From NCBI RefSeq assembly GCF_000381045.1, contig NZ_KB905737.1:1-64000 (forward strand): 64,000 nt of DNA. Direction: 5' to 3'. Within the stretch, counting starts at the first letter, position 1, and each line of letters starts with the position of its first letter. Below, in pieces: positions 25,169 to 33,929 of this stretch. Source of the stretch: Thermus scotoductus DSM 8553 (GTDB taxonomy: Bacteria > Deinococcota > Deinococci > Deinococcales > Thermaceae). Below the pieces are notes generated by a model. The model made no database searches, was not told the DNA's origin, and saw nothing but the letters and a program-made list of their open reading frames with translations. A program made the position numbers and the translations under genes.

Positions 25169-25186
25169 TCTACCCCAAGATTTTCC

Positions 25187-26542
25187 CTAGGGGGTAGGGG
25201 CCAGGGCCAGGTAGGCGAGGGCCCTTTCCGCGGCCCTCCTCCCCGAGCCCACCACCTCGGGGAGGCCGACCCCCTCCAGGTAGTTCCCGGCCAGAAAGAG
25301 CCCCGGGGCCTTGAGGAGGGCCATTTCCAACCTTTCCCTCCGCTCCAGGTGCCCCACCCGGTAGGCGGGCATGCCCTCGGGGAAGCGGAAGACAAAGGTG
25401 CGTTCCGCCCGCACCTCCTGGCCCAGGAAGCGGCGGAGGTCCTCCAGGGCCACCCGGGCAAGCTCCGGCTCGGAAAGCCGCGCCACCTCCCCGGAAAAGT
25501 AGGCCCGCACCAGGCTGAACCCCTCCGGGGCCCTCCCGGGCCATTTCTGGTGCGTCCAGGTAAACCCCCTGGCCCTGTAGCCCTCCCCCTTGGCGATGAG
25601 GAGGCCATGCCCCAATACGGGAAGCGCTTCGTTAAAGGCCAGGCTCACCGTGGCCGCCGGGGTGTGGGGAATCCCCTTGAGAAGGGCCGTGGCCTCGGGG
25701 AGGAAGGGCCTCATGAGGCTTGCCGCCACGGGGGCAGGGGTGGCCAGGATCACGGTATCCGCCTCTATGGGCCCCCTTGGGGTGTGGAGGCGGAAGCGGT
25801 TACCCAGGGGCTCGAGGGCCAGGACCGGTGCGCCCAAAAGGGTTTTTTCCGCCACCTCCTCCGCAAGCCTCCGCGTTAGCACGGAAAGCCCCTCCTGGAA
25901 GGAGAAGAACAGGCTTCCCCCTTCCCGGCTTCCCCGCATTTTTTTCGCCCGCATGGCCCCCAGGATGAGGCTTCGGTGCTTCCGCTCCAGGTCCAAAAGC
26001 TGGGGGAAGGCCGCTCGCATGGAGAGTTCCTCGGGTTCCCCTCCATAGATGCCTCCCGCCAGGGGTGCCACCAGGGCGGCGAAGACCTCGGGGCCAAGCC
26101 TCCGTTCCACGAACTCCTTCAGGCTCTCGTCCTCCTTGGCCCCCCGGGGGAGGAAAAGGTCGTATAGGGCCCTGAGCTTCCCGGAAAGGGAGAGGAGGGA
26201 GGTGCGGTAAAGGCCCTTGAGGTCCCCGGGCACGATCTGCAAAAGCCCCTCGGGGAGGGGGTGGGCCTTTCCTTTGCGCAGGATGTAGGCCGCGGGTTTG
26301 GCGGGGAGGGTGCCGATGGGCGTGAGGCCGAAGCGCTCGCTAAGCTCCAGGACCTCCTTCTTGTAGCGCACGCTGGCGTCCGGCCCCCCTTCCACCAGGA
26401 AGCCCTCCCCTTTGTGGGTGCGCACCTTGCCCCCTAGGCGGGGGCTTGCCTCCAGGAGGAGGAAGTCCACCCCCGCCTCCTTCAGGGCCAAGGCGGCGGA
26501 AAGCCCCGCCCATCCTCCTCCCACCACGGCTACCTGAGCCAC
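25187..26542 (-). CDS. hemY: FAD-dependent protoporphyrinogen/coproporphyrinogen oxidase
   Basis: The 451-residue flavoprotein has the dinucleotide motif VAVVGGGWAGLSAALALKEAG at the N-terminus (given in part), RLGGKVRTHKGEGFLVEGGPD for the FAD/substrate region, and the C-terminal flavin motif LFLAGNYLEGVGLPEVVGSG. It oxidises the porphyrinogen ring late in heme synthesis. In bacteria with the coproporphyrin pathway this family is CgoX; which substrate applies here is not decided by sequence. It overlaps hemH by 13 bases and ends the hemE-hemH-hemY operon. Confidence 0.9.
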   Translation of the reverse strand: MAQVAVVGGGWAGLSAALALKEAGVDFLLLEASPRLGGKVRTHKGEGFLVEGGPDASVRYKKEVLELSERFGLTPIGTLPAKPAAYILRKGKAHPLPEGLLQIVPGDLKGLYRTSLLSLSGKLRALYDLFLPRGAKEDESLKEFVERRLGPEVFAALVAPLAGGIYGGEPEELSMRAAFPQLLDLERKHRSLILGAMRAKKMRGSREGGSLFFSFQEGLSVLTRRLAEEVAEKTLLGAPVLALEPLGNRFRLHTPRGPIEADTVILATPAPVAASLMRPFLPEATALLKGIPHTPAATVSLAFNEALPVLGHGLLIAKGEGYRARGFTWTHQKWPGRAPEGFSLVRAYFSGEVARLSEPELARVALEDLRRFLGQEVRAERTFVFRFPEGMPAYRVGHLERRERLEMALLKAPGLFLAGNYLEGVGLPEVVGSGRRAAERALAYLALAPTP

Positions 26543-27483
26543 GCTGCCTCCACCAGCTCCTTAAGCACCTGGATGTAGTCCAGATCGGCGTTGAGGCTCC
26601 GGGCCCGGATGAGCCTTAGTCCCACCTCCTTTGCGGTGGCCTGGGCCTCGAGGTCCAGGTCGTAGTAGACCTCCAGGTGGTCGGCGGGGAAGCCCACCGC
26701 CTGGACCACCACCTCCTCAAAGCCCTCCTCCCTCAAGGACTTAAGGTGCTCGTTGATGTCGGGGCCAAGCCAGGGCTCGGGGGTGCGCCCTGCGGACTGG
26801 TAGGCCACGCTAAAGCGGGGCAGGGCAAGCCTCTTGGCGATGAGCTCCGCCGTCCTCTCCACCTGCCGGGGGTAGGGGTCGCCCCGTTCCACCGCCGAGA
26901 GGGGGATGGAGTGGGCGGTGAAGACGTAGGCGGCCTTCCTGGGCTCCCTAAGCCGCCATATGGCCTCTTCAAGCCTCCTGGCGTAGGCGGCAATCAGGCT
27001 GGGATGGGCCTCGTAGCTTTCCACCCAGACCATCTCCATGGGCTCGGGGAGGGATTTTAGGGCGGCTTCCACCTTCTCCTGGTACTCCGCCACGCTCCTT
27101 AGGGAGTAATGGGGGGCGGCCACGATGGCCACCGCCCGCCTCACCCCATCCTCGTGCATGGCGGCGACGGCCTCCCCGATGGAGGGATGCCAGTGCTTGG
27201 TGCCCACGTAGACCCGGGCCGGCCCCTGGGGGATGCGGGGGCCGAAGGGGCCCAGGAGGCGCTTGGGGTAGGCGGGGGCCTCGAGGTTCAAAAGCGCCTG
27301 GAGCCTGATGGCCTGAACCAGGGTGATCTCGTTCAGGGGGCTTTTGCCGATGGCGTGGTAGCGCTCTTCCAGCTCCCTCACCAGCTCCTCGGAAGGACGC
27401 CTTCCCCGGCGGATGTCCGTGTAGTAGGGTTCGATCTCTTCCGGGGTGTAGGGGGTGCCGTAGGCCATGAGGAGTACGTTCAT
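26530..27483 (-). CDS. hemH: Ferrochelatase
   Basis: The 317-residue protein starts MNVLLMAYGTPYTPEEIEPY and contains VFTAHSIPLSAVERGDPYP, in which the His is the metal-binding catalytic residue, and VVVQAVGFPADHLEVYYDLD with the conserved Glu. It inserts iron into the porphyrin. It overlaps hemE by four bases (ATGA), so synthesis is coupled. Confidence 0.93.
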   Translation of the reverse strand: MNVLLMAYGTPYTPEEIEPYYTDIRRGRRPSEELVRELEERYHAIGKSPLNEITLVQAIRLQALLNLEAPAYPKRLLGPFGPRIPQGPARVYVGTKHWHPSIGEAVAAMHEDGVRRAVAIVAAPHYSLRSVAEYQEKVEAALKSLPEPMEMVWVESYEAHPSLIAAYARRLEEAIWRLREPRKAAYVFTAHSIPLSAVERGDPYPRQVERTAELIAKRLALPRFSVAYQSAGRTPEPWLGPDINEHLKSLREEGFEEVVVQAVGFPADHLEVYYDLDLEAQATAKEVGLRLIRARSLNADLDYIQVLKELVEAAWLR

Positions 27484-28511
27484 GCCGCTTTCTCCTTTTC
27501 CTTGAGGAGTTCTACCACATAGCGCACGTGTTCCACCGGGGTGCCGGGCAGGATCCCGTGGCCCAGGTTGAAGATATGCCCGGGCCGGCCAGCGTTTTCC
27601 GCAAGGATCCTTTCCACCTCCCGCCGGATTACCTCCTTGGGGGCGAAGAGGACCACGGGGTCCAGGTTGCCCTGGATGGGGGTTTGCCCCAGCGCCTCCC
27701 GGGCCCAGGGAAGGGGGGTGTGGTGGTCCAGGCCCATCACGTCCCCTCCGGCCTCCTGCATCTCCTTAAGAAGGCCCATGGTCCCCACCCCGAAGTGGAT
27801 CACGGGTACCCCAAGGGGCCTTAGCTCCTGGAAGAGCCTGGCCATGTGGGGCTTCACGTACCGCCGGTAGTCCGCGGGGGATAGGGCCCCCACCCAGGAG
27901 TCGAAGACCTGGAGGAGATCGGCCCCCGCCTCCACCTGGGCCTTGAGGTAGCGGGCCATGGCCTGGGTGAGCTTCTCCAGAAGTTGGTGCCAGAGGGCCT
28001 CCTCCCGGTACATGAAGGCCTTGACCTCCTTGAACTGGCGGCTCGGCCCGCCCTCGATGAGGTAGCTGGCCAGGGTGAAAGGAGCCCCGGCGAAGCCAAT
28101 GAGGGGCACCTCAAGCTCCCTTTTCAGGAGGCGGATGGTTTCCAGCACGAAGGGCACGGCCTCCTCCGGCTCCAGGGGCCTTAGGGCCTCCACCCCCTTG
28201 GAGTCCCGGATGGGCCGGTGGATGACGGGGCCTTTGCCCTCCACCAGGTCCAGCTCCACCCCCATCCCGTAGAGGGGGGTGGTGATGTCGGCGAAGAGGA
28301 TGGCGGCATCCACCCCAAGCTGTTTCACTGGAAGAAGGGTCACCTCGGCGCAGACCTCGGGGTTCTGCACGATCTCCGGTAGGGTGTAGCGCCGCCGGAT
28401 CTCCTGGTACTCCTTCTGGTAGCGCCCCGCCTGCCGCATGAACCAGACGGGGGGCCTCGAGGTGGGCCCGCCCCGGGCCGCCTGGAGGATGAGGTCGTTC
28501 ACGCCCTCCAT
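27480..28511 (-). CDS. hemE: Uroporphyrinogen decarboxylase
   Basis: The start is placed at MEGVNDLILQAARGG (ATG at 28511); the longer frame to 28661 runs through the divergent foldase gene. The 343-residue enzyme has the signatures PPVWFMRQAGRYQKEYQ and GFAGAPFTLASYLIEGGPS, and the catalytic Asp in the ILFADITTPL stretch. It converts uroporphyrinogen III to coproporphyrinogen III. It leads the heme operon needed to supply the cytochromes and heme b of the nitrate reductase, although no island-type palindrome lies before it. Confidence 0.95.
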   Translation of the reverse strand: MEGVNDLILQAARGGPTSRPPVWFMRQAGRYQKEYQEIRRRYTLPEIVQNPEVCAEVTLLPVKQLGVDAAILFADITTPLYGMGVELDLVEGKGPVIHRPIRDSKGVEALRPLEPEEAVPFVLETIRLLKRELEVPLIGFAGAPFTLASYLIEGGPSRQFKEVKAFMYREEALWHQLLEKLTQAMARYLKAQVEAGADLLQVFDSWVGALSPADYRRYVKPHMARLFQELRPLGVPVIHFGVGTMGLLKEMQEAGGDVMGLDHHTPLPWAREALGQTPIQGNLDPVVLFAPKEVIRREVERILAENAGRPGHIFNLGHGILPGTPVEHVRYVVELLKEKEKAA

Positions 28512-28524
28512 GGTAGCATGGGGC

Positions 28525-29442
28525 ATGCGCGCCTTTTTCCTCGCCCTTTCCTTGGCCCTTGCCCCCCTAGCCCTGGCCCAGGAGGACCCCGTGGTGGCCC
28601 AGGTGGGGCCCGAAAGCATTACAAGAAGCCAGTTTGAGATGCGCTTTGGCCTCTTCGCCAAAAGCGCACTCCGGCAGCTTGGCCTCCCCGACTCGGAGGA
28701 AACCCGCGCCCTCCTGGCTCAGTACCGGGCTCCATACCTGGAGGCCCTGGCGGAGGAGCGGGCGCTTCTTTTGCTGGCCAGGCGCCAGGGGTTCTGGCCC
28801 CTACCCGACAGCGTGGAGGCCCAGGTGGCGGAGCTCGTGAAGGCCTTTCCCGAGGAGGAGGCCCTGCGGAAGGCCCTGGAAGGGGCAGGGGTGCCCGACC
28901 TGGCCACCTACCGCACCCTCCTGGCCGAGGCCATAGCCCTCGAGGCTCTGGAAGCCCATTACCGCATGGAGCTTAAGGTTTCCCCAGCGGCCCTGAAGGC
29001 CCTTTGGCTCCTTTCCCCGGAGTACCGCCACCCCGCCCTCTACTGCGCCCGGCACATCCTGGTGCCCACCCTCGAGGCGGCCAAGGAGGTCCTGGCCCGC
29101 CTGGCCAAGGGGGAGGCCTTCGCCCAGGTGGCCAAGGAGGTTTCCCAGGACCCGGGCTCCAAGGAAGCCGGGGGGGATCTCGGCTGCGAGCCGGAAGGCA
29201 CCTACATCCCCGCCTTTGAAAAGGCCCTGCTGGCCCTGAAGCCCGGGGAGGTTTCCCCTCCCCTGGGGACGGAGTTTGGCTTCCACGTGATCCTCCTGGA
29301 AAGGCTGGTACCCCCGGGCCGCTACCCCTTGGAGGAGGTGGCGGAGGAGCTGGCCCAGGGGGTGAAGGACAAGGCCTGGGAAAGGCTGGTCAAGTTCCTG
29401 ATCCGCCCCTATCCCATCACCCTTTTCCCCGAGCGCCTATAG
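28525..29442 (+). CDS. Exported PpiC/SurA-type peptidyl-prolyl isomerase
   Basis: Starting at the ATG at 28525, the 305-residue protein has a signal peptide (MRAFFLALSLALAPLALAQ), an N-terminal SurA-like helical part, and a parvulin domain (ARHILVPTLEAAKEVLARL, SQDPGSKEAGGDLG, PLGTEFGFHVILLE). It would assist folding of exported proteins. Only 13 bases separate it from the divergent hemE start. A TAGCAT six bases before the ATG hints at a leaderless transcript. It ends three bases inside the convergent hydrolase gene. Confidence 0.85.
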   Translation: MRAFFLALSLALAPLALAQEDPVVAQVGPESITRSQFEMRFGLFAKSALRQLGLPDSEETRALLAQYRAPYLEALAEERALLLLARRQGFWPLPDSVEAQVAELVKAFPEEEALRKALEGAGVPDLATYRTLLAEAIALEALEAHYRMELKVSPAALKALWLLSPEYRHPALYCARHILVPTLEAAKEVLARLAKGEAFAQVAKEVSQDPGSKEAGGDLGCEPEGTYIPAFEKALLALKPGEVSPPLGTEFGFHVILLERLVPPGRYPLEEVAEELAQGVKDKAWERLVKFLIRPYPITLFPERL

Positions 29443-30285
29443 GGTTAGGAGGAGGGCCGCATCCCCCCTTGGGGCAGGGGCCAAGGCTAGGGCCTCCCCG
29501 GGGGCGTAGATGCCGCTTTGCCCCTCAAAGGTGAGGCCCAGAATCTCGCCGTTCAGCATGGGGTTCAGGAGGAGCCGGAGGTGTTCCCGGCCCACAAGCC
29601 TCTCCTGGGCGGAAGCCCTCCAGACCTCCCCTTCCCTTCGGGATCCATCCCAGGGCCAGGGGCGGTCCCAGGGGGCGGGGTTGGCGGAGGGTTGCAGGAG
29701 AACCTCCGCCCCCAGGGCGTCCAGCCGGGCCAGGTACCGCTCGAAAAAGCCGTCCAGGCAGATGAGGATGCCCACCCTGCCCGCCGGGGTTTCCACCAGG
29801 TGGGGGCCGAAGGTGCCCCGCCTGAGCCAGCGCTCAGGGGGTGTGAGTTCCATCTTGGGCACCTGGGCCAACAAGCGGCCTTCGGGGTTGAGGAAAAGGG
29901 CGAGGTTCTGAAAAAGGGGCGTGCGGGCGAACCGCCCCCGGGCCAGCTCCTCCTCGTAGGGCGGGGAGAGCAGGGTGCCCGCCAGAAGATAGGTGCTGAA
30001 GGCCCGGGCGGCCTCCGCCATTACCTGCTGGAAAACCCCGTAGGCCCGCCGGGCCCGCCTCCAGGGGAGAAGGGGGTTTTTCAGGAGGTCCCTGGGATGA
30101 AAATCCCCCTCCAGGTGGAGGAGGAGGGGAAGCCCAAAGAGCTCCGGGAAGGCAACCAGGCGGGGAGAGGAAGTGCCCTCGAGGCTTTCCAGCAAGGAGA
30201 AGACCCGCTCCCGGAAGGCCTCCTCCGTGCGATAAAAGTCCGGCTTGACCTCCGCCTGGATGGCCAAGAGGGTGCGGAAGCGCAC
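29437..30285 (-). CDS. Carbon-nitrogen hydrolase (nitrilase superfamily)
   Basis: The 282-residue protein shows the three nitrilase catalytic landmarks: Glu in LVAFPELFGLP, Lys in QVPKMELTPPE, and Cys in VGILICLDGFFERY. The Cys context (CLDGFF instead of the usual C-[YW]-[DE]) suggests a branch with an unusual substrate. It is co-directional with the truncated TauE gene ten bases upstream. The family cleaves nitriles, amides or carbamoyl groups; the substrate here is unknown. Confidence 0.8.
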   Translation of the reverse strand: MRFRTLLAIQAEVKPDFYRTEEAFRERVFSLLESLEGTSSPRLVAFPELFGLPLLLHLEGDFHPRDLLKNPLLPWRRARRAYGVFQQVMAEAARAFSTYLLAGTLLSPPYEEELARGRFARTPLFQNLALFLNPEGRLLAQVPKMELTPPERWLRRGTFGPHLVETPAGRVGILICLDGFFERYLARLDALGAEVLLQPSANPAPWDRPWPWDGSRREGEVWRASAQERLVGREHLRLLLNPMLNGEILGLTFEGQSGIYAPGEALALAPAPRGDAALLLTL

Positions 30286-30294
30286 CCCTTCAGT

Positions 30295-30730
30295 CTAATG
30301 CCCCTGGGCCAGGCTCTGGGCCACGATGAAGGCCCCCATGGCCACCAGGAAAAGGGCAAACCCCCGCCGCAGGCCCCCCTGGGGTAGCCGCACCGCCAGC
30401 CGGCTACCCAGGAAGCTTCCCAGGGTTCCCACCCCAACGAAGAGGAGGGCCACCCCGTAGTTGACGGCCAGGCCCAGCTCGGGCAGAAGGTGCAGGTACT
30501 TGTAGAAGCCGGCGAAGGACTTGAGGGCGAAGGTGAGAAGCTGTACCTCCCCGGAAACGAAGCGGGAAAGCCAGGCCCCCAGGTAGGTGCCCGCCATGCC
30601 CGGAAGGCCGAAGAAGAGCACGTTGCGCCAGTCCACCAGGCCCCTTAGGGCGTAGGGCAGGGCTCCCAGAAGGGCGATCCCTCCCACGATGAGTAGGCTT
30701 TCGGCGATGGCCTGCTTGGGAGGCTCCCAC
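30295..30730 (-). pseudogene. TauE/SafE sulfite-exporter-type permease, N-terminus deleted
   Basis: About 145 codons from EPPKQAIAESLLIVGGIAL to the stop match the middle and C-terminal helices of TauE/SafE permeases (YALRGLVDWRNVLFFGLPGM, GVGTLGSFLGSRLAVRLP). The first helices and the start codon are missing. The sequence joins at about 30725-30732, out of frame, to the second rhodanese domain of the upstream gene. One deletion explains both losses. The downstream hydrolase gene is intact. Confidence 0.75.
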
Positions 30731-31903
30731 GTCCAGGATGACCGCCTCGCCCTTTTGCCAAAGGGCATGGGCCTCCTTGGCGGTAATCTGGGGTACGGTT
30801 TCCAGCTCCCCTTCCGCATACCCCGAAAGGCCTGGGATGTACCCCACCACCTCGTCCAGACCGATGCGGATGAGGGCCCGGGTGAGGTTTTCCACCTGGC
30901 TTGGGTGGGCCAGGAGGATGAGGGGCCGGTTGTAGGGAAGGAGCCACCCGGCCCAGGTGGAAAAGTTCTTCCCCGCAGGGATGTTGATGGATCCCGGCAT
31001 GTGGCCTCCCGCAAAGGCGAACTTGTCCCGGGTGTCCACCAGGATGGCCCCTTCTCCCAGGTAGCGGTCAAACTGGGCCTTGGTGAGGCGGCCCGGGTGC
31101 GGGATACCCCCCAGGATGGGCATGCCATCCCGGTTCAGCCGCTTCATCTCCTTGAAGTAGGTGGGGGCTTCCGGCTGACCGGCGAGAAGCGCTTTTACGA
31201 AGCCCTCCTCATCGTTCCTTTCCAGGTATTCTGCCCACCAGGCGTGCCGCCTCTCGTAGCCCACGGTGGTGGCGGGAAGGGCCCCCAGGGCTTTGCCGCA
31301 GGCGGAGCCGGCCCCGTGGCCCGGCCAGACCTGGACGTGGTCCGGCAGGGTGAGGAACTTCTCCTTAAGGCTCTTAAACATCCGCCTTGCCCCCGGGACC
31401 GCCGTGCCCCGGATCCCCGCCGCCTCCTCCAGGAGGTCGGGCCGCCCCACGTCCCCCACGAAGACAAAGTCCCCGGTGAGGAAGAGGAGGGGTTCGTCGG
31501 TTACCGCCCCGTCCGCCACCAGAAAGGAGATGTGCTCCGGGGTGTGGCCGGGGGTGTGCACCGCCTTCACCCGGATGTTCCCCACCCGAAACTCGTCCCC
31601 ATCCTTAAGGAGGACGTAGGAGAAGCCCTCGAGGCCCTGGTACTTCCAGTTTTCATCCCCCTCGTCGGAGAGGTAGAGGGTAGCCCCCGTGGCCCGGGCC
31701 AGTTCCCGGGCCCCCGAGAGGTAGTCGGCATGGATGTGGGTTTCGGCGATGGCGGTGATGCGGAGGCCCAGGTTCTGGGCGAGCTCCAGGTAGACGTCCA
31801 CGTCCCGCCTAGGGTCCACCACCAAGGCCTCCCCGGTGGCGGCGCAGCCCAGAAGGTAGCTCATCTGCGCGAGGCCTTCCTCGTAGATTTGGCGGAAGAT
31901 CAT
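30404..31903 (-). pseudogene. MBL-fold persulfide-dioxygenase-like / rhodanese protein, C-terminus lost by deletion
   Basis: The ATG at 31903 follows GGAGGTGAAGGG. Residues 1 to about 240 are a metallo-beta-lactamase domain with AETHIHADYLSGARELA, HTPGHTPEHISFLV and FVFVGDVGRPDLL, as in ETHE1-type persulfide dioxygenases. Residues about 270-370 form a rhodanese domain lacking a catalytic Cys (ILLAHPSQ where the loop should be). A second rhodanese domain begins (AHALWQKGEAVILDV) and is cut at 30725-30732; the remaining 100 or so residues are TauE sequence read in the wrong frame. The first two domains could still be functional. Confidence 0.75.
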
Positions 31904-31944
31904 CCCTTCACCTCCAGCGAGGGAGCTTTGTCCCTCAGGGGGTC

Positions 31945-31973
31945 AGTATACCCATGGGGGGTAATGGTGTCAA
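31945..31973 (-). promoter_or_regulatory. Consensus sigma-70-type promoter of the MBL-rhodanese gene
   Basis: On the minus strand TTGACA (31973-31968), a 17-base spacer and TATACT (31950-31945) form a near-perfect promoter, placing the transcript start about 30 bases before the ATG. The gene thus has a strong intact promoter despite its truncated end. Confidence 0.75.
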
Positions 31974-32069
31974 GGCGCGCGAACGTGAAGGAATGCTCTA
32001 TTCCGGAAAATCTTTTTTGATATAGTGAGGGCCTGGATGTACCCCTACCGGGGTATTCTGGAGGTGAGC

Positions 32070-32759
32070 ATGGCGCTTTTGGGACCGAAGGAGCAAGAGA
32101 TCGTGCGCGAGAGGCTTTCCAGCCTGGTGCGGGATGTGGAGATGGTCCTTTTCACCGACTCCTCCACCCTCGTGGCCCCGGGCAAGGAGCCCTGCTTGTA
32201 CTGCAAGGAGACCAAGCAGCTTCTGGAGGAGCTTTCCGCCCTTTCCGATAAGCTGCACCTGGTGGTCTACGACCTGGCCACCCCCGAGGGCAAGGAGAAG
32301 GCCAAGGAGTACAGGGTGGAGGATCCCCCCACCCTGATCCTGCGGGAGAAGGGCTCCGAGGCCATTAACCTGCGCTACCGGGGGATCCCAGCGGGGTACG
32401 AGTTCGCAAGCCTCCTCGAGGACATCGAGATGCTGGGCCGGGATGGCCACGGCCTGCCGGAAAACGTGGTGGAGGAGCTCAACAACCTCCCCGAGGAGGT
32501 GGTCCTCCAGGTCTTCGTCACCCCCACCTGCCCCTACTGCCCGCAGGCGGTGCGCACCGCCCACCGCATGGCTTACGCTTCCCCTAAGGTCTGGGGCGAG
32601 ATGATTGAGGCCAACGAGTTCCCTGCCCTTTCCGAGCGCTACCACATCCACGGCGTACCCGACACCGTCATCAACCACGGAAAGGAGCGGATTTTGGGCG
32701 CCCAACCCCTTTCCCAGTTCCTCCAGGCCATACAAAGGGCCGTGGGGGTGAGGGCCTAA
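32070..32759 (+). CDS. Protein disulfide oxidoreductase with two thioredoxin folds (PDO family)
   Basis: GAGGTGAGC supports the ATG at 32070. The 229-residue protein has an N-terminal thioredoxin fold with CLYC at Cys42/Cys45 and a C-terminal one with CPYC at Cys154/Cys157 and the cis-Pro loop IHGVPDTVI. Tandem-fold PDOs of this length are characteristic of thermophiles, where they form disulfides in cytoplasmic proteins. No signal peptide is present. A rhodanese lipoprotein and a TlpA-like gene follow immediately. Confidence 0.88.
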   Translation: MALLGPKEQEIVRERLSSLVRDVEMVLFTDSSTLVAPGKEPCLYCKETKQLLEELSALSDKLHLVVYDLATPEGKEKAKEYRVEDPPTLILREKGSEAINLRYRGIPAGYEFASLLEDIEMLGRDGHGLPENVVEELNNLPEEVVLQVFVTPTCPYCPQAVRTAHRMAYASPKVWGEMIEANEFPALSERYHIHGVPDTVINHGKERILGAQPLSQFLQAIQRAVGVRA

Positions 32760-32760
32760 G

Positions 32761-33138
32761 GTGAATCGCCGCGCCCTCCTTGGCCTTTTCGCCCTTCCCC
32801 TAGTCCTCGCCGCCTGTGGGCCCAAGGGGAGCTACCAGGATGTGGATCCAGGAGAGCTTTACCGGGCCCTCGAGTCCGGGGCCTGGGTGGTGGACGTGCG
32901 CACCCCCCAGGAGTTCGCCCAGGGCCACGTGCCGGGCGCGGTAAACCTGCCCCTTCAGGAGATCGCCGCCTGGGCCGACAAGCTCCCCAAGGACAAGCCC
33001 GTCTACCTCTACTGCCGTAGCGGCAACCGCAGCCGCCAAGCGGCGGAGTACCTGAAGAAAAAGGGGTACACCAACCTCTACAACCTGGAGGGTGGGGTCT
33101 TGGCCATAGAAAGGGCCGGCTTCCCCCTGGTTCGCTGA
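32761..33138 (+). CDS. Rhodanese-domain lipoprotein
   Basis: From a GTG one base after the previous stop, the 125-residue protein begins with a lipoprotein signal (ALLGLFALPLVLAAC; lipobox LAAC, Cys about 19) followed by a single rhodanese domain: VVDVRTPQEFAQGHVPGAVN and the active-site loop YLYCRSGNRSRQA. It would be anchored outside the cytoplasmic membrane and transfer persulfide sulfur. Its stop overlaps the next ATG (TGATG). Confidence 0.88.
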   Translation: MNRRALLGLFALPLVLAACGPKGSYQDVDPGELYRALESGAWVVDVRTPQEFAQGHVPGAVNLPLQEIAAWADKLPKDKPVYLYCRSGNRSRQAAEYLKKKGYTNLYNLEGGVLAIERAGFPLVR

Positions 33139-33929
33139 TGGATGCGGTACAGGTAGGACCCTTCGCCATCCCCTGGGTCAGGTTCCAGGTGTTCCTGGCC
33201 CTCTTGGTCTTGGTGGCGGGGGCCGAGGTGGCGGCACGTCGGGTGGACCGGCGGCTGGCCCCTTGGGCGTACAATGCCATTCTTCTGGGCTTTGTGGGGG
33301 CGCGGCTTGGCTTTGTGCTGGAAAACGCTTCGGTGTTCGCCAGGGATCCCCTTTCCGTCCTTTACGTTTGGCAAGGAGGTTTTACTCCCCTTTGGGGTAT
33401 CCTGGCTGCGGGAGGGTACACGCTGATGGTATTGCCCAAGACCCTTTGGCGGTATGCCCTGTTCTCTGCGTTGGCAGCCGGTTTGGTCTTCGGGGTCTTC
33501 CAGGTGCAGAGGCGAGGGGGGGAGGAGGTGCGGCTGCCCTCGGTCACCCTCGCCACCCTGGGGGGTACCCCGGTGAACCTCCAGGACTTCCGGGGGAAGC
33601 CTTTGGTCCTGAACCTCTGGGCTACCTGGTGCCCTCCTTGCCGGCGGGAACTACCCATGATGGTGCGCCTGAGCCAGGAGCACCCCGAGGTGCGCTTCGC
33701 CTTCGCCAGCCAGGGGGAGGGACCGGCGGTGGTGCGGAGCTTTTTAGAGGAAGAGAAGCTGGCCCCCAAGTGGGTTCTCCTGGATCCGGAAACCCAGCTT
33801 TCCCAGGTCCTGAAGACCCAGGGCCTTCCCACCACCTTTTTCTTTGACCGGGAGGGGCGCCTGGTGGCCCGGCACCTGGGGGAGCTTTCCGAGGCCCTCC
33901 TTTTGGGCTACCTCCGGGTTTTGCGCTAG
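33138..33929 (+). CDS. Membrane-anchored TlpA/ResA-like thioredoxin with an Lgt-like N-terminal part
   Basis: The first 125 residues contain about four helices resembling a shortened prolipoprotein diacylglyceryl transferase (NAILLGFVGARLGFVLEN, WQGGFTPLWGILAAGG). The remainder is a TlpA-type domain with LNLWATWCPPCRRELP (Cys165/Cys168) and GLPTTFFFDREGRLV with the cis-Pro. The thioredoxin domain would face outward and keep substrates such as cytochrome c cysteines or the neighbouring lipoprotein reduced. The Lgt catalytic His-Gly and Arg motifs are not seen, so lipid transfer is unlikely. Confidence 0.75.
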   Translation: MDAVQVGPFAIPWVRFQVFLALLVLVAGAEVAARRVDRRLAPWAYNAILLGFVGARLGFVLENASVFARDPLSVLYVWQGGFTPLWGILAAGGYTLMVLPKTLWRYALFSALAAGLVFGVFQVQRRGGEEVRLPSVTLATLGGTPVNLQDFRGKPLVLNLWATWCPPCRRELPMMVRLSQEHPEVRFAFASQGEGPAVVRSFLEEEKLAPKWVLLDPETQLSQVLKTQGLPTTFFFDREGRLVARHLGELSEALLLGYLRVLR

